DNA of 64,000 bases, taken from NCBI GenBank assembly GCA_018065985.1, contig JAGHSF010000043.1, positions 17,109 through 81,108 of the forward strand. The letters are read 5' to 3'. The notes beneath the pieces were generated by a model, which worked only from the letters and a program-made list of their open reading frames with translations, made no database searches and was not told where the DNA came from. Positions 28,331-37,633 of the stretch are shown in pieces. The translations under genes and the position numbers were made by a program. How positions within the stretch are numbered: position 1 is the stretch's first letter; each line of letters opens with the position of its first letter. The stretch is from Candidatus Cryptobacteroides choladohippi (lineage in GTDB: Bacteria > Bacteroidota > Bacteroidia > Bacteroidales > UBA932).

Positions 28331-30328
28331 TTACAGCAGGTTTCCCAATCTGAATATCAGGAATGCCACCACCCATGCCAGAAGCAGGGAATTGACCACC
28401 GAGAAGACTGCCCAGCGGCGACCCGCCTCGCGCTTGAGGGTGCTGATGGTGGCTATGCAGGGGAAATAAAGCAGCACAAAGGCCATGAAGGCAAGGGCGG
28501 TCACGGGTGTCGTGCCGCTTTCGCTGCGCATCGCCTCTGCAAGGGGCACATCATCGCTTGTGTGATACAATATGCCCATGGTGCTTACAATGGCCTCCTT
28601 TGCGGGAAGACCCGTCAGCAGGCACACGTTCATCTTCCAGTCGAAGCCCAGAGGCGAGGTTGCCGGCTCCATGAACCTGCCCACAGCCGCAAGATATGAC
28701 TGGTCCTTGTCGAGTCCGCCGTTTGTTCGGCCGGCGGGGAAATACTCCAGAGCCCAGATGATCACCGATGCGGCGAGGATTACAGTAGTTATCTTCTGCA
28801 GATAGTCCGCCACCCTCTCCCAGATGTGCCGCCCCGTATTTCTGAGCGTCGGCCTGCGGTACGGCGGCAGTTCGGAGACATAGTCGTCGTCACCCTTGCG
28901 GAACCACCTGGTGCGCTTCATCACAAAGGCGAAAAGAATCGACAGCACTATCCCCAGCAGGTATATTCCTATCATCACCAGAGCCTTGCCCCTGGCAAAG
29001 AAGGCACCCACGAGCAGCATATACACAGGCAGGCGGGCCGAGCAGCTCATGAAAGGGATCATCAGCATTGTGAGCACACGGTCACGGCGATCGTCAATGC
29101 CCCTGGCAGCCATTATTGCGGGCACATTGCACCCGAAACCAAGCAGCATGGGGATGAATGAATTGCCATGCAGGCCTATGCGGTGCATCAGCTTGTCCAT
29201 CAGGAAGGCTGCGCGTGCCATGTAGCCGCTGTCTTCAAGCAGCGACAGGAACAGGAACATCAGCGCGATGTTGGGAAGGAACGCCAGCACGGCGCCGACG
29301 CCCTCAACTATGCCGAGGGCAAGCAGGCTGGAGAGCCAGCCGTCAGGTATGGAATCGGAAATCGCTGCGGCAAGTGCCGACACTCCGGTCTCTATCCAGT
29401 GCTGCGGATAAGCTCCGATAGCGAAAGTAAGCGAGAAGACACCCAGCAGCACGAGCAGCAGTATGGGAAGACCGAGCCAGCGGCTGGTAAGCACAGAATC
29501 GATCTTCTGGGTGATGCTGTGGTCTGAATTGTCGGTACTGTGATGAAGGGTTTCCTGCAGGGCACCGGTGACGAAGCCCACACGCGCCTTGTGCACGATG
29601 TCATATACGGGCTCTCCGTACGCCATGCTCAAGGAGGCGGCCTCCTTCGCGGCGCAGGCCTTGATCTCATCGGCATTGGCAGCCTCGTCTATTGCCGCGT
29701 AAACGTATGAGGGATCTTCGAGCAGACGAACTGCAAGATAACGGTCATGCCAGTTGCCACTGACGCTGCCGGTCTTGTTGATAATGTCGGTTATTCCGGA
29801 TATCGCATGCTCGATATCCGTGCCATATGGCACATGCACATGGCGTTTGTCACGGACCTCATACGCATCCACCAGGGCGCTCAGGAGCTGCGGCAGATTT
29901 TCCGGCTTGCCATCCTCGAGGGCGATCACATCCAGGCCGATGAGGCTGCCGAGTTTCCTGCAGTCTAGTGAATGGCCAGTGGCAAGCAGCCTGTCGTATG
30001 CACCAAGAGCCACTATGGCCTTGGCATCCATGTCGATGATCCGGGCAGTGAGCCTGAGGCTGCGCTCGAGATTCATGGAATCCGCGACGTGCAGAATTAT
30101 GTCGGGATGGCTCTCAAGGATCCTGCGGCCAAGACGATGGTCTTCGCCGGAAAAGTTCAGAAACCTTATGGAATAGCCGCGGTGCTGGAATGTGCGGACG
30201 GGTGCGTCGGAAAAATCCAGAAGCGAAGGGTCCGGACAAAAACCTACGACATTGACCACGATATCCTTTCCGGTATTGCGCTCAAGTGCCGCAAACCGGC
30301 AATCCGCACAATTCTGACCGCAGATCAT
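28331..30328 (-). CDS. feoB: FeoB-type ferrous iron permease with a degenerate GTPase domain
   Basis: 665 residues from the ATG at 30328, two bases after the pncB stop; an upstream in-frame Met at 30361 would overlap pncB by 31 bases. The membrane part is a normal FeoB: Gate motif GFGCNVPAIMAAR, CSARLPVYMLLVG, GLPAKEAIVSTMGILY and LYFPCIATI. The N-terminal G domain keeps the fold (IRFLNFSG, DIILHVADSMNLERSLRLTARII). However, G1 reads VVGFCPDPSLL instead of GNPNxGKT, G3 is NFSG instead of DLPG, and G4 is GAYD instead of NMYD. GTP binding is therefore doubtful. A CX3CX2C cysteine cluster sits at residues 3-10. No feoA is present in the window. Confidence 0.88.
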   Translation of the reverse strand: MICGQNCADCRFAALERNTGKDIVVNVVGFCPDPSLLDFSDAPVRTFQHRGYSIRFLNFSGEDHRLGRRILESHPDIILHVADSMNLERSLRLTARIIDMDAKAIVALGAYDRLLATGHSLDCRKLGSLIGLDVIALEDGKPENLPQLLSALVDAYEVRDKRHVHVPYGTDIEHAISGITDIINKTGSVSGNWHDRYLAVRLLEDPSYVYAAIDEAANADEIKACAAKEAASLSMAYGEPVYDIVHKARVGFVTGALQETLHHSTDNSDHSITQKIDSVLTSRWLGLPILLLVLLGVFSLTFAIGAYPQHWIETGVSALAAAISDSIPDGWLSSLLALGIVEGVGAVLAFLPNIALMFLFLSLLEDSGYMARAAFLMDKLMHRIGLHGNSFIPMLLGFGCNVPAIMAARGIDDRRDRVLTMLMIPFMSCSARLPVYMLLVGAFFARGKALVMIGIYLLGIVLSILFAFVMKRTRWFRKGDDDYVSELPPYRRPTLRNTGRHIWERVADYLQKITTVILAASVIIWALEYFPAGRTNGGLDKDQSYLAAVGRFMEPATSPLGFDWKMNVCLLTGLPAKEAIVSTMGILYHTSDDVPLAEAMRSESGTTPVTALAFMAFVLLYFPCIATISTLKREAGRRWAVFSVVNSLLLAWVVAFLIFRLGNLL

Positions 30329-30330
30329 AT

Positions 30331-31527
30331 TCAGGCGAGCTGGCTGATGAGATACTCGCACTTTGCCTCATTGCCAAGGGTCTTGGAGACATTGCATGAA
30401 AGCTTGACACAGTCATGCCATGCACGCTTCTCGGTAATGCGGCCACGGGTAAGCTTGACGACGATGTTCATGGGCTCCACGCCGGTAACGTCGCAGGTGA
30501 GGAAGGTACCGACACCATACGAGTCCTGTACGCGTCCGTTCACATACTTGTGTATCTCTATGGCCTTGTCGATGTTCAGGCCATTGCTGTAGCAGACCTG
30601 CTTTGTGGCAGGGTCGATACCCAGCTCGATGTACTTGGAGATGATTTTCTCAGTCTGCTCGAACTCGTCTCCGCTGTCGACGCGCAGGCCCTTGTACATC
30701 ATGGCCATACGCTTGCTGAGGTTGCTGAAGAAGACTTTGTCGCCAAAGCAGTCGTAGAGGTAGATTCCGTTGTCGCCGTCAAAGACGTCGGAGAACTTCT
30801 TCATCACGTTGAAGTTGCACTCGAACAGGCCGCTCACGTTCTCCTCGAAACTTATGAGCTGGTGGGACATGGTTCCAAGGGGCACAAGATCGTACTTCAT
30901 TGCTAGCCAGACATTGGATGTTCCGGTGAACTTGCCGGGCCAGTCGCTGCGGGATTCCCAGACTTCCTTCATGACACGGATGACCATGTCTTGATGGTCG
31001 AAGCTGATGCGCCTGCGTGTACCCATGTCGCCAAGCACAAGGCCGGATCCGAATATCTTCTCCATCTTCTCACGGGAACGACGCTCTTCAAGGGCGGAAT
31101 CGTACCTGGCCAGATCTCCGCGCAGCTCATGCATGAGCTCGGAGATAGACGAAAGCAGCGGCATCTCCCACATGATGGTACTGAACCACTTGCCCTTGAC
31201 CTTTATGTCAAGATGGCCCTCCTCGTCCTGTTCGATTGTGACTTCCTTGGGATTGAAGCGATAGCCCTTCAGGAAGGTGAAGAACCACAGAGGCAGGAAA
31301 GTGCACTTGCGCATCATGAATTCAGCCTCCTCGTCGGTAAATACAACATCCTTCATATGGTCCACCTGCTCCTGAAGCAGGGCGGCAAACCCTGCGGGAT
31401 ACTTGTGGTGGTTCCTGTCGAAGAAGGAATATTCCACCTCTGCACGGGGATATGTCTCCAGTATGTAATACTGGCAGGTGAATGTGTAGAGGTCGTTGTC
31501 GGTGAAATGGTTGACTATGGGTCTCAT
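30331..31527 (-). CDS. pncB: Nicotinate phosphoribosyltransferase
   Basis: 398 residues. It makes nicotinate mononucleotide from nicotinate and PRPP in the Preiss-Handler NAD salvage path. It has the family N-terminus (NHFTDNDLYTFTCQYYIL), the LGDMGTRRRISFDHQ segment around the autophosphorylation region, and the C-terminal VDSGDEFEQTEKII and SNGLNIDKAIEI phosphate-binding parts. Length is normal for the bacterial enzyme. It overlaps pncA by four bases (ATGA) and directly precedes feoB, so the two salvage steps are translationally coupled. Confidence 0.95.
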   Translation of the reverse strand: MRPIVNHFTDNDLYTFTCQYYILETYPRAEVEYSFFDRNHHKYPAGFAALLQEQVDHMKDVVFTDEEAEFMMRKCTFLPLWFFTFLKGYRFNPKEVTIEQDEEGHLDIKVKGKWFSTIMWEMPLLSSISELMHELRGDLARYDSALEERRSREKMEKIFGSGLVLGDMGTRRRISFDHQDMVIRVMKEVWESRSDWPGKFTGTSNVWLAMKYDLVPLGTMSHQLISFEENVSGLFECNFNVMKKFSDVFDGDNGIYLYDCFGDKVFFSNLSKRMAMMYKGLRVDSGDEFEQTEKIISKYIELGIDPATKQVCYSNGLNIDKAIEIHKYVNGRVQDSYGVGTFLTCDVTGVEPMNIVVKLTRGRITEKRAWHDCVKLSCNVSKTLGNEAKCEYLISQLA

Positions 31528-32060
31528 TTTGTCTTCAGGTTATTTTTCTCTATGAAACAGCGCAGCGTCGTGCCATCGTCTATGCTTGCGATGAGCTCAG
31601 GCAGGAGGACTATCTTCTCCGGCCAGTGCTTCATCAGGACAGCGGCAGTCTCCTTGACACAGTAGTCACCGGCTATTCCGCAGATCTCGATCGTATCAGA
31701 GTTCTCGAATACAGCATACTCAGGGTCCGACTCGGAAATGAACTCGAATCCTCCATACTGCTCCTTTCCCGGATCCGTGCCCTTGAAATGCAGCAAAGCA
31801 CCATCGGCAAGCATCATGGAGAACTCGTCGGCAAGGCCGGCGCCTTGTGTGAAGGCCACGCAGTGCGGCGGCCATGGGCCGTCCTGGGCAGCGAACGAGC
31901 AGTGGTCGCCGGGATGCCAGTCCAGGGTAAAGACGACGGCATCATAATCTGCGGCGGCCGCAGCTATCTTTGCGGGAAGGGTCTCCCCTCCCTTGACATA
32001 CAGACTGCCTTCAGGGCAGAAGAAGTCCCTCTGGACATCGATGACAACCAAGGTTTTCAT
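31524..32060 (-). CDS. pncA: Nicotinamidase
   Basis: 178 residues of the isochorismatase fold. It converts nicotinamide to nicotinate, feeding PncB. The catalytic triad is Asp8 (VVIDVQRDFF), Lys93 (HFKGTD) and Cys134 (IAGDYCVKETA). The metal site is Asp47-x-His49 (TLDWHPGDH) and His66 (WPPHC). It lies nine bases after the M3 peptidase gene and overlaps pncB by four bases. Confidence 0.95.
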   Translation of the reverse strand: MKTLVVIDVQRDFFCPEGSLYVKGGETLPAKIAAAAADYDAVVFTLDWHPGDHCSFAAQDGPWPPHCVAFTQGAGLADEFSMMLADGALLHFKGTDPGKEQYGGFEFISESDPEYAVFENSDTIEICGIAGDYCVKETAAVLMKHWPEKIVLLPELIASIDDGTTLRCFIEKNNLKTK

Positions 32061-32069
32061 ATTCCGATC

Positions 32070-34166
32070 CTATTTATTGGTAACAATGCCAAGTTTCTCC
32101 AGAAGAGCCTGAGGCTGAGGGTCGTGGCCGCGGAAGTTGCGGTACAGTACAGCCTCGTCGCAGGTGCTGCCCTTGCTGAGGATATTCTCACGGAATGAGT
32201 CGGCAACCTCGCGGTTGAAGATGCCCTTCTCCTTGAAGAGGGAGAATGCATCGGCCTCAAGCACCTCAGCCCACTTGTAAGAGTAGTAGCCGGCTGAATA
32301 GCCACCGGTAAAGATGTGGTTGAACGATGTGGAGATGCAGCACTCGGGCACTGAATAGATGACGCTGCTGGGAGCGAGGGCGGCCTTCTCGAATTCGATG
32401 GTTCCCTGCTCGGGAAGAGCGGTGAGGGTATGCCATGCCATATCAAGTATGCCGAACTGGAGCTGGCGTACCTGCATGTAGGCGGCAAGATAGTTCTTGG
32501 ATTCCACGATCTTGGCTATGAGATCCTCGGGGATGGTCTCCCCGGTCTGATAGTGCTTTGCAAAGGTATTGAGGTACTCGGGCTCATATCCCCAGTTTTC
32601 CATTATCTGCGAAGGAAGCTCGACGAAGTCGCGGGCCACGCTGGTGCCTGTCTGAGAGCCGTAACGCCCCTCGGCAAGCATGCCGTGTATTGCGTGTCCG
32701 AACTCATGCAGGAAGGTTGTGAGCTCGTAGTGGGTAAGCAGCGAAGGCTCTGTCTCGGTGGGCTTGGTAAAGTTCGTGACGATGCTGATGAAAGGACGGT
32801 ACTCGACGCCGTCGACTATGCTCTGGCCACGGAACTCGGTCATCCAGGCTCCGCCGCGCTTGCTTGCACGGGGGAAGAAGTCGGCATAGAAGAGGGCCAT
32901 GTGGCGTCCGGTCCCGTCAGTCACATCGTAAACCTTCACATCCTTGTTGTAGCCGGGAATGTCGGGACGCTCGGTGAAGTTGAGGCCGTACAGCCTGTTT
33001 GCCAGGTCGAACACTGCGGGGATGCAGTTCTCAAGCTTGAAATAGGGCTTGAGCATCTCGTCATTGATGGAATACTTTGAATCCTTGTACTTCTCAGACC
33101 AGTAGCTGAAGTCCCAGGGACGGAGTTCGGTATCGTCGAAACCGTTCTCCTTTGCGTATCTGTATATGGCCTCGACCTCGGCCTTTGCAGCAGGCACTGA
33201 CGGTGCGAGCAGCTCGGCGAGGAAACTGTTGACCGTGGCCTTGTCCTTTGCCATGCGGTCCTCGAGGGCATAATCCGCATATGTCCCGTATCCGAGAAGG
33301 TTGGCGCTCTGGATGCGGAGGTCGACAATCTTCCTTGTGTTCTCAAGGTTGTCGAACTCTCCTCCTACAGCCTTGGTGTTGTATGCCATGTACATCTGCC
33401 TGCGGAGTTCGCGGTTGGTGCTGTACTGCATGAAAGGAGAATAGCTGGGATAAGAAAGGTCGAACACCCAGCCGTCAACGCCCTTCTCGGCGGCAGCGGC
33501 CTTGCCCTGATCCTTCACGAAATCGGGAAGTCCTGCAAGGTCTTCCTCGTCGGTGATGTTGAGCGTGTAGGCATTGGTCGCAGCCAGGACGTTGTTGCCG
33601 AACGTGAGCTGCACGAGAGAGAGTTCCTCCTCGATCTTGCTGTACTTCTCCTTGTCTTCAGGGCTGAGGTTGGCACCGCCACGGGCAAAGCCCTTGAAGG
33701 TGTCCTCGAGAAGCTTGGCCTGGTCGGGATCGAGATCCATTCCGTCGCGCTTCTCATACACGGCCTTGACCTTCTGGAAGAGAGGCTCGTTGAGCGACAC
33801 ATACATGGAGTACTCGGTCATCATGGGAGAGATCTTCTCGGCAATGGCCTGGAGCTCTTCGTTTGTGTCGGCCTCGAGTATGTTGTAGAATATGCTGGCC
33901 ACGTTGTTGAGCGTGCGTCCCGACTCCTCGAGAGCCTGGATCGTATTCTCGAATGTGGGTTCTGCCGGATTTGCCACTATCGCGTCAATCTCGGCCTTTG
34001 CCTCCTTGATTCCCTGCTCGAAAGCGGGCATATAGTGTTTGTTCTCAATCTTGTCGAACTGCGGGGCTCCGTAAGGAAGCGGAGACTCGGTCAAAAGAGG
34101 ATTTTCCATTTTGCAAGAAGTGATGGCTGCGAGAGCGATGCACGCAGCTGCTGCAATTCGTTTCAT
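32070..34166 (-). CDS. M3 family metallopeptidase lipoprotein (Dcp/oligopeptidase A type)
   Basis: 698 residues from the ATG at 34166, four bases after the upstream stop; a Met eight codons earlier overlaps that gene. The N-terminus MKRIAAAACIALAAITSC is a lipoprotein signal with Cys18. The zinc motif HEFGHAIHG and the downstream glutamate region (FVELPSQIMENW) are intact, and the closing GHDPQP segment is typical of M3. Dcp-type enzymes remove C-terminal dipeptides or cut small peptides. The lipid anchor points to a periplasmic or surface location, together with the S46 enzyme nearby. Confidence 0.93.
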   Translation of the reverse strand: MKRIAAAACIALAAITSCKMENPLLTESPLPYGAPQFDKIENKHYMPAFEQGIKEAKAEIDAIVANPAEPTFENTIQALEESGRTLNNVASIFYNILEADTNEELQAIAEKISPMMTEYSMYVSLNEPLFQKVKAVYEKRDGMDLDPDQAKLLEDTFKGFARGGANLSPEDKEKYSKIEEELSLVQLTFGNNVLAATNAYTLNITDEEDLAGLPDFVKDQGKAAAAEKGVDGWVFDLSYPSYSPFMQYSTNRELRRQMYMAYNTKAVGGEFDNLENTRKIVDLRIQSANLLGYGTYADYALEDRMAKDKATVNSFLAELLAPSVPAAKAEVEAIYRYAKENGFDDTELRPWDFSYWSEKYKDSKYSINDEMLKPYFKLENCIPAVFDLANRLYGLNFTERPDIPGYNKDVKVYDVTDGTGRHMALFYADFFPRASKRGGAWMTEFRGQSIVDGVEYRPFISIVTNFTKPTETEPSLLTHYELTTFLHEFGHAIHGMLAEGRYGSQTGTSVARDFVELPSQIMENWGYEPEYLNTFAKHYQTGETIPEDLIAKIVESKNYLAAYMQVRQLQFGILDMAWHTLTALPEQGTIEFEKAALAPSSVIYSVPECCISTSFNHIFTGGYSAGYYSYKWAEVLEADAFSLFKEKGIFNREVADSFRENILSKGSTCDEAVLYRNFRGHDPQPQALLEKLGIVTNK

Positions 34167-34170
34167 ATCG

Positions 34171-36207
34171 TTACTTTTCTTTTGGTTCATAGGGAAGGAC
34201 GACGCCCGGAGTCTCGAACTTCAAGCGGGCACCCTCCTCACGAACGTCGTCGACGGCGTAGGTGATGGTCCAGGGATCCTCGTTCAGAAGCTCCCACACG
34301 CGCTCAGCGGTCATGGGAGCGGCGAAGCGTACCTGAAGGCAGGGAACAAGTTCTTTGTTCAGGCAGAGATACAGGCCGATGATGCCTTCCTCACGGCTGA
34401 GATGGTTTCCGAGGAACGGCAGCGCCCTCTTGATGATGGGCTTCTCGTAGTTCTGGTTCGCAATCTCATATACAAACTGAGGCTGTCCCTCGTACTGTTC
34501 GTAACGCTTGCGGACAACGGTGGTGTCACCGCTGGGATATCTGCCGTTGAATTCAGCCGTGAACGGGTCGAACATGTTCTCGAGATACTCGGCTATGCCG
34601 ATGGTACTCTCCTCCTTCTCAAGACGTACGAATTCGAAGTCCACAGGGGTATCCTTGGTGCCGCCGCCATGGATGGGCATGGAAAGCACCTTCTTGTTCA
34701 CAATCTCGCGGAACCACTCCTCGTCGAGTTCCTCGTCGGGCGCCATGTACACGCGTACGATGAGAGGGCAGTCATACTGGCTCTCGAGTCCGAATACGCT
34801 CTTGCCGGTGTTGCGCATCTGCAGGCCAAGGTAGTTGAGATCAAGTTTGTCGTACATCTTCTCTGTACGTATCGTCTTGACTTTCAGTTCGCTGAGTTTC
34901 TTGGGATCAGGGCTCCAGATACGGAAGTGTGAAGGAACAAATACCTCTTCCTGGATCTTTTCCTCATTGGTAACCTTGGGATCATATGAAATCACGACGT
35001 TATGTGAGCGCACGAAGGTCTTGACTCCATGCACTCCGCGAACGTTCTCCATACGAGCCTTGAATGCCTTTGAACTGCCATAGCACTTGACAGTCTTGAG
35101 AGGTCCGATCTTCACGGTCTGAAGTTCCATTCCGTCCTCCACTCCCCATGTCTCTGAGATTGTGGGAAGTTCGAATCTGCCACCGAGGAAGAGTGCCAAA
35201 GCAAAGAGCGCCACAGCGATGATTGCAGGCAGATATTTGCCGAAACCGCACTTCTGCTCATGTCTGACACCTATGCTGAGCGCCTTGTTGGGGCAGGCTG
35301 CAACGCATTCTCCGCAGAGCACACAGTCGACTGAGGTCACAAAGGGAGCCTGTGCGGCAACATCGATCCCGTAAGGGCAGTTCTTGCGACAGGTCTGGCA
35401 TGTCTTGCCGCACCTGCTCTCGTCAACCTGCACATGAAGCAGCTGCATCTTGGGGTTGCGGTGAAAAACCTCCAGAGCCCATGCCACTATGCACCATACC
35501 GCAAGAAGCGCAACCCAGCCTATCTTGAGGCCGCAGACATTAAGAAGCAGCCATACTGCAACGAGCAGGAGCATCCATGTCCAGAACTTGAGCGAATTTG
35601 AGACTGCTCCGAGCGGGCAGATATACTTGCACCAGAAGCGGTCCATGAAGAAACCGAGCACGACCACGATGCCTACGGTCACAAGAGCCATCCAGAGGAC
35701 AATCTCGCCTTTGAAACCGGTTGCGACTGCGTAATAGGGGTCGAGGTGCTTGCAGAAGAGCTCGCTGGCTGCCACAGTGGATGTGAGCACCCAGAAGAGT
35801 ACTGCATATTTGACCAGACGGAGTATCTTGTCAGGAATGCCGCCGTTCTTGATGGTGACCGCCTTGATCTTGAGTGCACGGCGTGCCTTGCCGAGCAGGT
35901 CCTCGACCGAGCCGATGGGGCAGAGGAATGCACAGAAGAGCTTGCTGAACAGCACTACGGCCGCAGCAAGCACCAGGCCCATGATAATCTGCATCGAAGA
36001 CATCGAACAGGGCAGAGAGCCACGTACAAGGTATGTCACGAATGCCTGCAGACCGCCCATGGGACAATATGTCTCAGGGTCGGCCGGTGCCGCCTTGGTG
36101 AACAGCTTCTCAGCGAGTCCGCTGAGGAAGAATATGATTGCTGCCAACGATGCCCACTGGAGTGTCCACTTGGGCCAGTTTCCTTTGATTGTTGATTTTT
36201 TTGCCAT
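34171..36207 (-). CDS. NapH/CcoG-like membrane polyferredoxin with C-terminal HMA-like domain
   Basis: 678 residues. The N-terminal half has about five to six membrane helices with two CxxxCP signatures, CAFLCPIG and CKYICPLG, typical of NapH/NosR/CcoG proteins. Two ferredoxin motifs follow, CGKTCQTCRKNCP and CVLCGECVAACP. After one more helix, a soluble C-terminal 300 residues begins with a region resembling a heavy-metal-associated fold (LKTVKCYGSSKAFKARMENV, VVISYDPKV) but without its CxxC. The rest is unassigned. It probably passes electrons across the membrane, perhaps linked to a metal. First gene of a five-gene operon ending in feoB. Confidence 0.75.
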   Translation of the reverse strand: MAKKSTIKGNWPKWTLQWASLAAIIFFLSGLAEKLFTKAAPADPETYCPMGGLQAFVTYLVRGSLPCSMSSMQIIMGLVLAAAVVLFSKLFCAFLCPIGSVEDLLGKARRALKIKAVTIKNGGIPDKILRLVKYAVLFWVLTSTVAASELFCKHLDPYYAVATGFKGEIVLWMALVTVGIVVVLGFFMDRFWCKYICPLGAVSNSLKFWTWMLLLVAVWLLLNVCGLKIGWVALLAVWCIVAWALEVFHRNPKMQLLHVQVDESRCGKTCQTCRKNCPYGIDVAAQAPFVTSVDCVLCGECVAACPNKALSIGVRHEQKCGFGKYLPAIIAVALFALALFLGGRFELPTISETWGVEDGMELQTVKIGPLKTVKCYGSSKAFKARMENVRGVHGVKTFVRSHNVVISYDPKVTNEEKIQEEVFVPSHFRIWSPDPKKLSELKVKTIRTEKMYDKLDLNYLGLQMRNTGKSVFGLESQYDCPLIVRVYMAPDEELDEEWFREIVNKKVLSMPIHGGGTKDTPVDFEFVRLEKEESTIGIAEYLENMFDPFTAEFNGRYPSGDTTVVRKRYEQYEGQPQFVYEIANQNYEKPIIKRALPFLGNHLSREEGIIGLYLCLNKELVPCLQVRFAAPMTAERVWELLNEDPWTITYAVDDVREEGARLKFETPGVVLPYEPKEK

Positions 36208-36233
36208 ATCTGTCGCCTGATTGTCTTAATTTA

Positions 36234-36241
36234 CAAATATA
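36234..36241 (-). promoter_or_regulatory. Bacteroidetes -7 element for the polyferredoxin-feoB operon
   Basis: Reverse-strand TATATTTG, 26 bases before the ATG at 36207. A TTGC sequence about 20 bases upstream could be the -33 element. No clear Fur-like palindrome was noticed. Confidence 0.65.
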
Positions 36242-36270
36242 GCAAAAAAATGCAATCCCGCTTAGAATCA

Positions 36271-37614
36271 CTAGATGATTCCCTGCTCGAGCATGGCCGT
36301 CGCAACCTTCATGAAGCCGGCGATGTTTGCACCCTTGACATAGTCTATGCTGCCGTCGGGCTGGGTTCCGTACTTCACACAGGCCTCATGGATCGAATCC
36401 ATGATGAAATGAAGCTTCTCGTCGACCTCCCTGCCGCTCCAGCTGATGTGAGAGGCATTCTGGGTCATCTCAAGACCCGATGTTGCAACTCCACCGGCAT
36501 TCACAGCCTTTCCGGGAGCGAAGAGCACCCCGTTGTTCTGGAAGAAGTGGATGGCACCGGGCTGGCAGCCCATGTTGGAAACCTCGCAGCAACACCATGT
36601 ACCGTTCGCCTTGAGTTCCTTTGCGTCATCCTCCGAGAGCTCGTTCTGGAATGCACAGGGAAGGGCGATATCGCACTTGACGCTCCAGGCCTTCTTGCCG
36701 GGAGTGAAGAACGCCTTGCCGGGGAACATGTCAGCCATGTCCTGAACCCTGTTGCGGTTTGACGCGCGCATGACAAGCATGTAGTCTATCATCTCACCGG
36801 TGATTCCTTCGGGGATACTGCAGACGCCGTCAGGTCCGCTGATAGCGACCACCTTTGCGCCGAGTTCCGTGGCCTTCTTGCATGCACCCCAGGCTACATT
36901 GCCGAATCCTGAAATGGCAACAGTCTTGCCTGCGATGTCCTTGCCTGCCTTGTGAAGCAGATTCTGGGTAAAATAGAGAGCCCCGAATCCGGTTGCCTCC
37001 GGACGCAGAATGCTGCCGCCCCAGGTCGCACCCTTTCCGGTAAGCACACCTGTATTGTACTCGCGTGCAAGCTTCTTGTACTGGCCATAGAGGAAGCCTA
37101 TCTCGCGGCCGCCCACGCCCACGTCACCAGCCGGGATGTCCTGGTCAGGACCTATGCACTGCCAGAGTTCCTGCATGAACGCCTGGCAGAAGCGCATGAT
37201 CTCATCGTTGCTCTTGCCCACGGGATCGAAGTCGGAGCCGCCCTTGGCGCCACCCATGGGCAGGGTTGTGAGCGCATTCTTGAATGTCTGCTCGAAACCG
37301 AGGAACTTGAGCATGGAAGGAGTCACTGCCCTATGGAAGCGCAGGCCTCCCTTGTACGGACCGATTGCACTGTTGAACTGGATGCGATAGCCGAGGTTGG
37401 TCCTGACCTCCCCCCTGTCATCAACCCATGTAACACGGAATGTAAAGATTCGGTCGGGCTCGACCATCCTCTCCACAATTCTGGCCTTCTCGAACTCAGG
37501 ATGCTGGTTGTAAACCTCTTCCACTGACTCCAATACCTCCTGCACCGCCTGGAGATACTCGTTCTCACCGGGATGCTTGGCCTGGAGGCTGGCCATGATC
37601 TCTTGTGTTTTCAT
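36271..37614 (-). CDS. gdhA: Glutamate dehydrogenase
   Basis: 447 residues from the ATG at 37614 (MKTQEIMASLQAK); the frame upstream overlaps korB and is not needed. It interconverts 2-oxoglutarate and glutamate with ammonia. It has the hexameric bacterial class signatures: YRIQFNSAIGPYKGGLRFH, LPMGGAKGGSDFDP with the catalytic lysine, and the nucleotide fold AISGFGNVAWGA. The length matches the common 445-residue Bacteroidetes enzyme. It follows korB by 19 bases, so 2-oxoglutarate made by KorAB could be turned directly into glutamate. Confidence 0.95.
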   Translation of the reverse strand: MKTQEIMASLQAKHPGENEYLQAVQEVLESVEEVYNQHPEFEKARIVERMVEPDRIFTFRVTWVDDRGEVRTNLGYRIQFNSAIGPYKGGLRFHRAVTPSMLKFLGFEQTFKNALTTLPMGGAKGGSDFDPVGKSNDEIMRFCQAFMQELWQCIGPDQDIPAGDVGVGGREIGFLYGQYKKLAREYNTGVLTGKGATWGGSILRPEATGFGALYFTQNLLHKAGKDIAGKTVAISGFGNVAWGACKKATELGAKVVAISGPDGVCSIPEGITGEMIDYMLVMRASNRNRVQDMADMFPGKAFFTPGKKAWSVKCDIALPCAFQNELSEDDAKELKANGTWCCCEVSNMGCQPGAIHFFQNNGVLFAPGKAVNAGGVATSGLEMTQNASHISWSGREVDEKLHFIMDSIHEACVKYGTQPDGSIDYVKGANIAGFMKVATAMLEQGII

Positions 37615-37633
37615 TGCATGAAGGATTTGTACT

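Noticed and set aside
30299..30328. CX3CX2C at the FeoB N-terminus as a radical SAM motif
   Set aside because: The spacing matches, but there is no radical SAM barrel; the rest of the protein is FeoB. It may bind a metal, but not as a radical SAM enzyme.
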